Shown here in pieces: positions 20,606-20,919 of a stretch of DNA of 20,919 nucleotides. The translations under genes and the position numbers were made by a program. This DNA comes from a virus: IMG/VR virus record IMGVR_UViG_3300030406_002943, positions 8,650-29,568 of that record; one strand, written 5' to 3'. Each line of letters begins with the position of its first letter. Position 1 is the first letter of the stretch. The notes below the pieces were generated by a model. It saw only the letters and a list, made by a program, of their open reading frames with translations. It had not been told where the DNA came from and did no database searches.

Positions 20606-20919
20606 TTCAATAGCTCCTTTTTCTTTTCACTGAACAAGTCTCTGTTCTCGCTAGACAACCCCAATTCGACCCTCTTGTACAATGTCTTGAGGGCCTCTAT
20701 GTCGGGGCACATAGCTATCTCATCAGCGAGTGATAGCTGTTTTAAATTACCAGAGGGAACCGCACCAGTTACGGTTTTGTCATCGTGAGAACTATATATT
20801 GTTGATGCAGTCCCCTCATTTGCCTTTACCCCAGAGTTGTCTGGTCCGGCAAAGCTCTGCGGCAAATCCTCGCCGCTGTATAAGTGTATGCCCAGCCCCG
20901 TAGCCATGCTGATGGCCTT
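20602..20919 (-). CDS. Possible single-strand annealing recombinase, C-terminal part (partial, cut by window end)
   Basis: The frame is open to the window edge, so the ATG at 20907 is not a proven start. The first visible residues are KAISMATGLGIHLYSGEDLP, like the 'A...G(I/L)G..LY' end of Rad52- or ERF-type annealing proteins. A variable linker follows, then a helical C-terminus (CPDIEALKTLYKRVE ... KKELLK) of the kind that ends many phage recombinases. It is coupled to SSB by an ATGA overlap, and annealing proteins are commonly encoded next to SSB. The family call is tentative because the core lies outside the window. Confidence 0.42.
   Translation of the reverse strand, partial: KAISMATGLGIHLYSGEDLPQSFAGPDNSGVKANEGTASTIYSSHDDKTVTGAVPSGNLKQLSLADEIAMCPDIEALKTLYKRVELGLSSENRDLFSEKKKELLK

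Noticed and set aside
1-20919. CRISPR array, tRNA gene, insertion sequence or integrase
   Set aside because: I saw no regularly spaced repeats, no tRNA-like cloverleaf, no transposase and no tyrosine or serine recombinase motif in either strand.

Overview
The window is a segment of a tailed double-stranded DNA phage genome, most likely a short-tailed (podovirus-type) marine phage. The evidence is an SU10-type major capsid protein, an SU10-type adaptor, large Gly/Ala-rich putative ejection proteins, LamG/SPRY fibre modules typical of marine phages, a gene-transfer-agent-type holin, and no tape measure, tail sheath, integrase or repressor. The host is probably a marine Gram-negative, perhaps an alphaproteobacterium. 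That is inference from protein families; no host gene is present. Packing is very dense: most neighbouring genes overlap or are separated by only a few bases, and the longest non-coding gap is about 95 bases.

Layout. (1) Bases 1-16406, plus strand, is the virion block in classical order: portal C-terminus (cut by the window edge), a 402-residue unknown, a small helical protein, scaffold, major capsid protein, hairpin, small conserved protein, head-tail adaptor, Gp80-type fibre protein, Ala/Thr repeat protein, large tail protein, a T7 gp13/GNAT-like protein, three putative internal/ejection proteins, fibre N-terminal protein, a 1035-residue LamG+LamG+SPRY fibre, a fibre-associated protein, and two small membrane/coiled-coil proteins. 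(2) Bases 16402-17225 is a compact plus-strand cassette with its own near-consensus sigma70-like promoter. An operator-like dyad overlaps that promoter. The cassette holds three very small genes of unknown function, each with a strong Shine-Dalgarno, and ends at an intrinsic terminator. (3) Bases 17220-20919, minus strand, is one tightly overlapping operon read right to left: possible annealing protein (cut by the window edge), SSB, a zinc-finger protein, a stand-alone DnaA domain IV protein, two small unknowns, a PD-(D/E)XK nuclease-like protein, a TSCPD-like protein, a GH24 lysozyme, three small membrane-associated proteins and a holin.

How it works together. The plus-strand block builds the capsid, connector, tail and fibres. 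The minus-strand operon couples DNA replication/recombination proteins to the lysis genes, so lysis genes are transcribed with replication functions and against the virion block. The two converge near 17.2 kb at the terminator. The most intriguing parts are the promoter/operator cassette of unknown small genes and the DnaA domain IV protein lacking the ATPase. The nested second LamG in the fibre and the lysis/replication operon are also notable.
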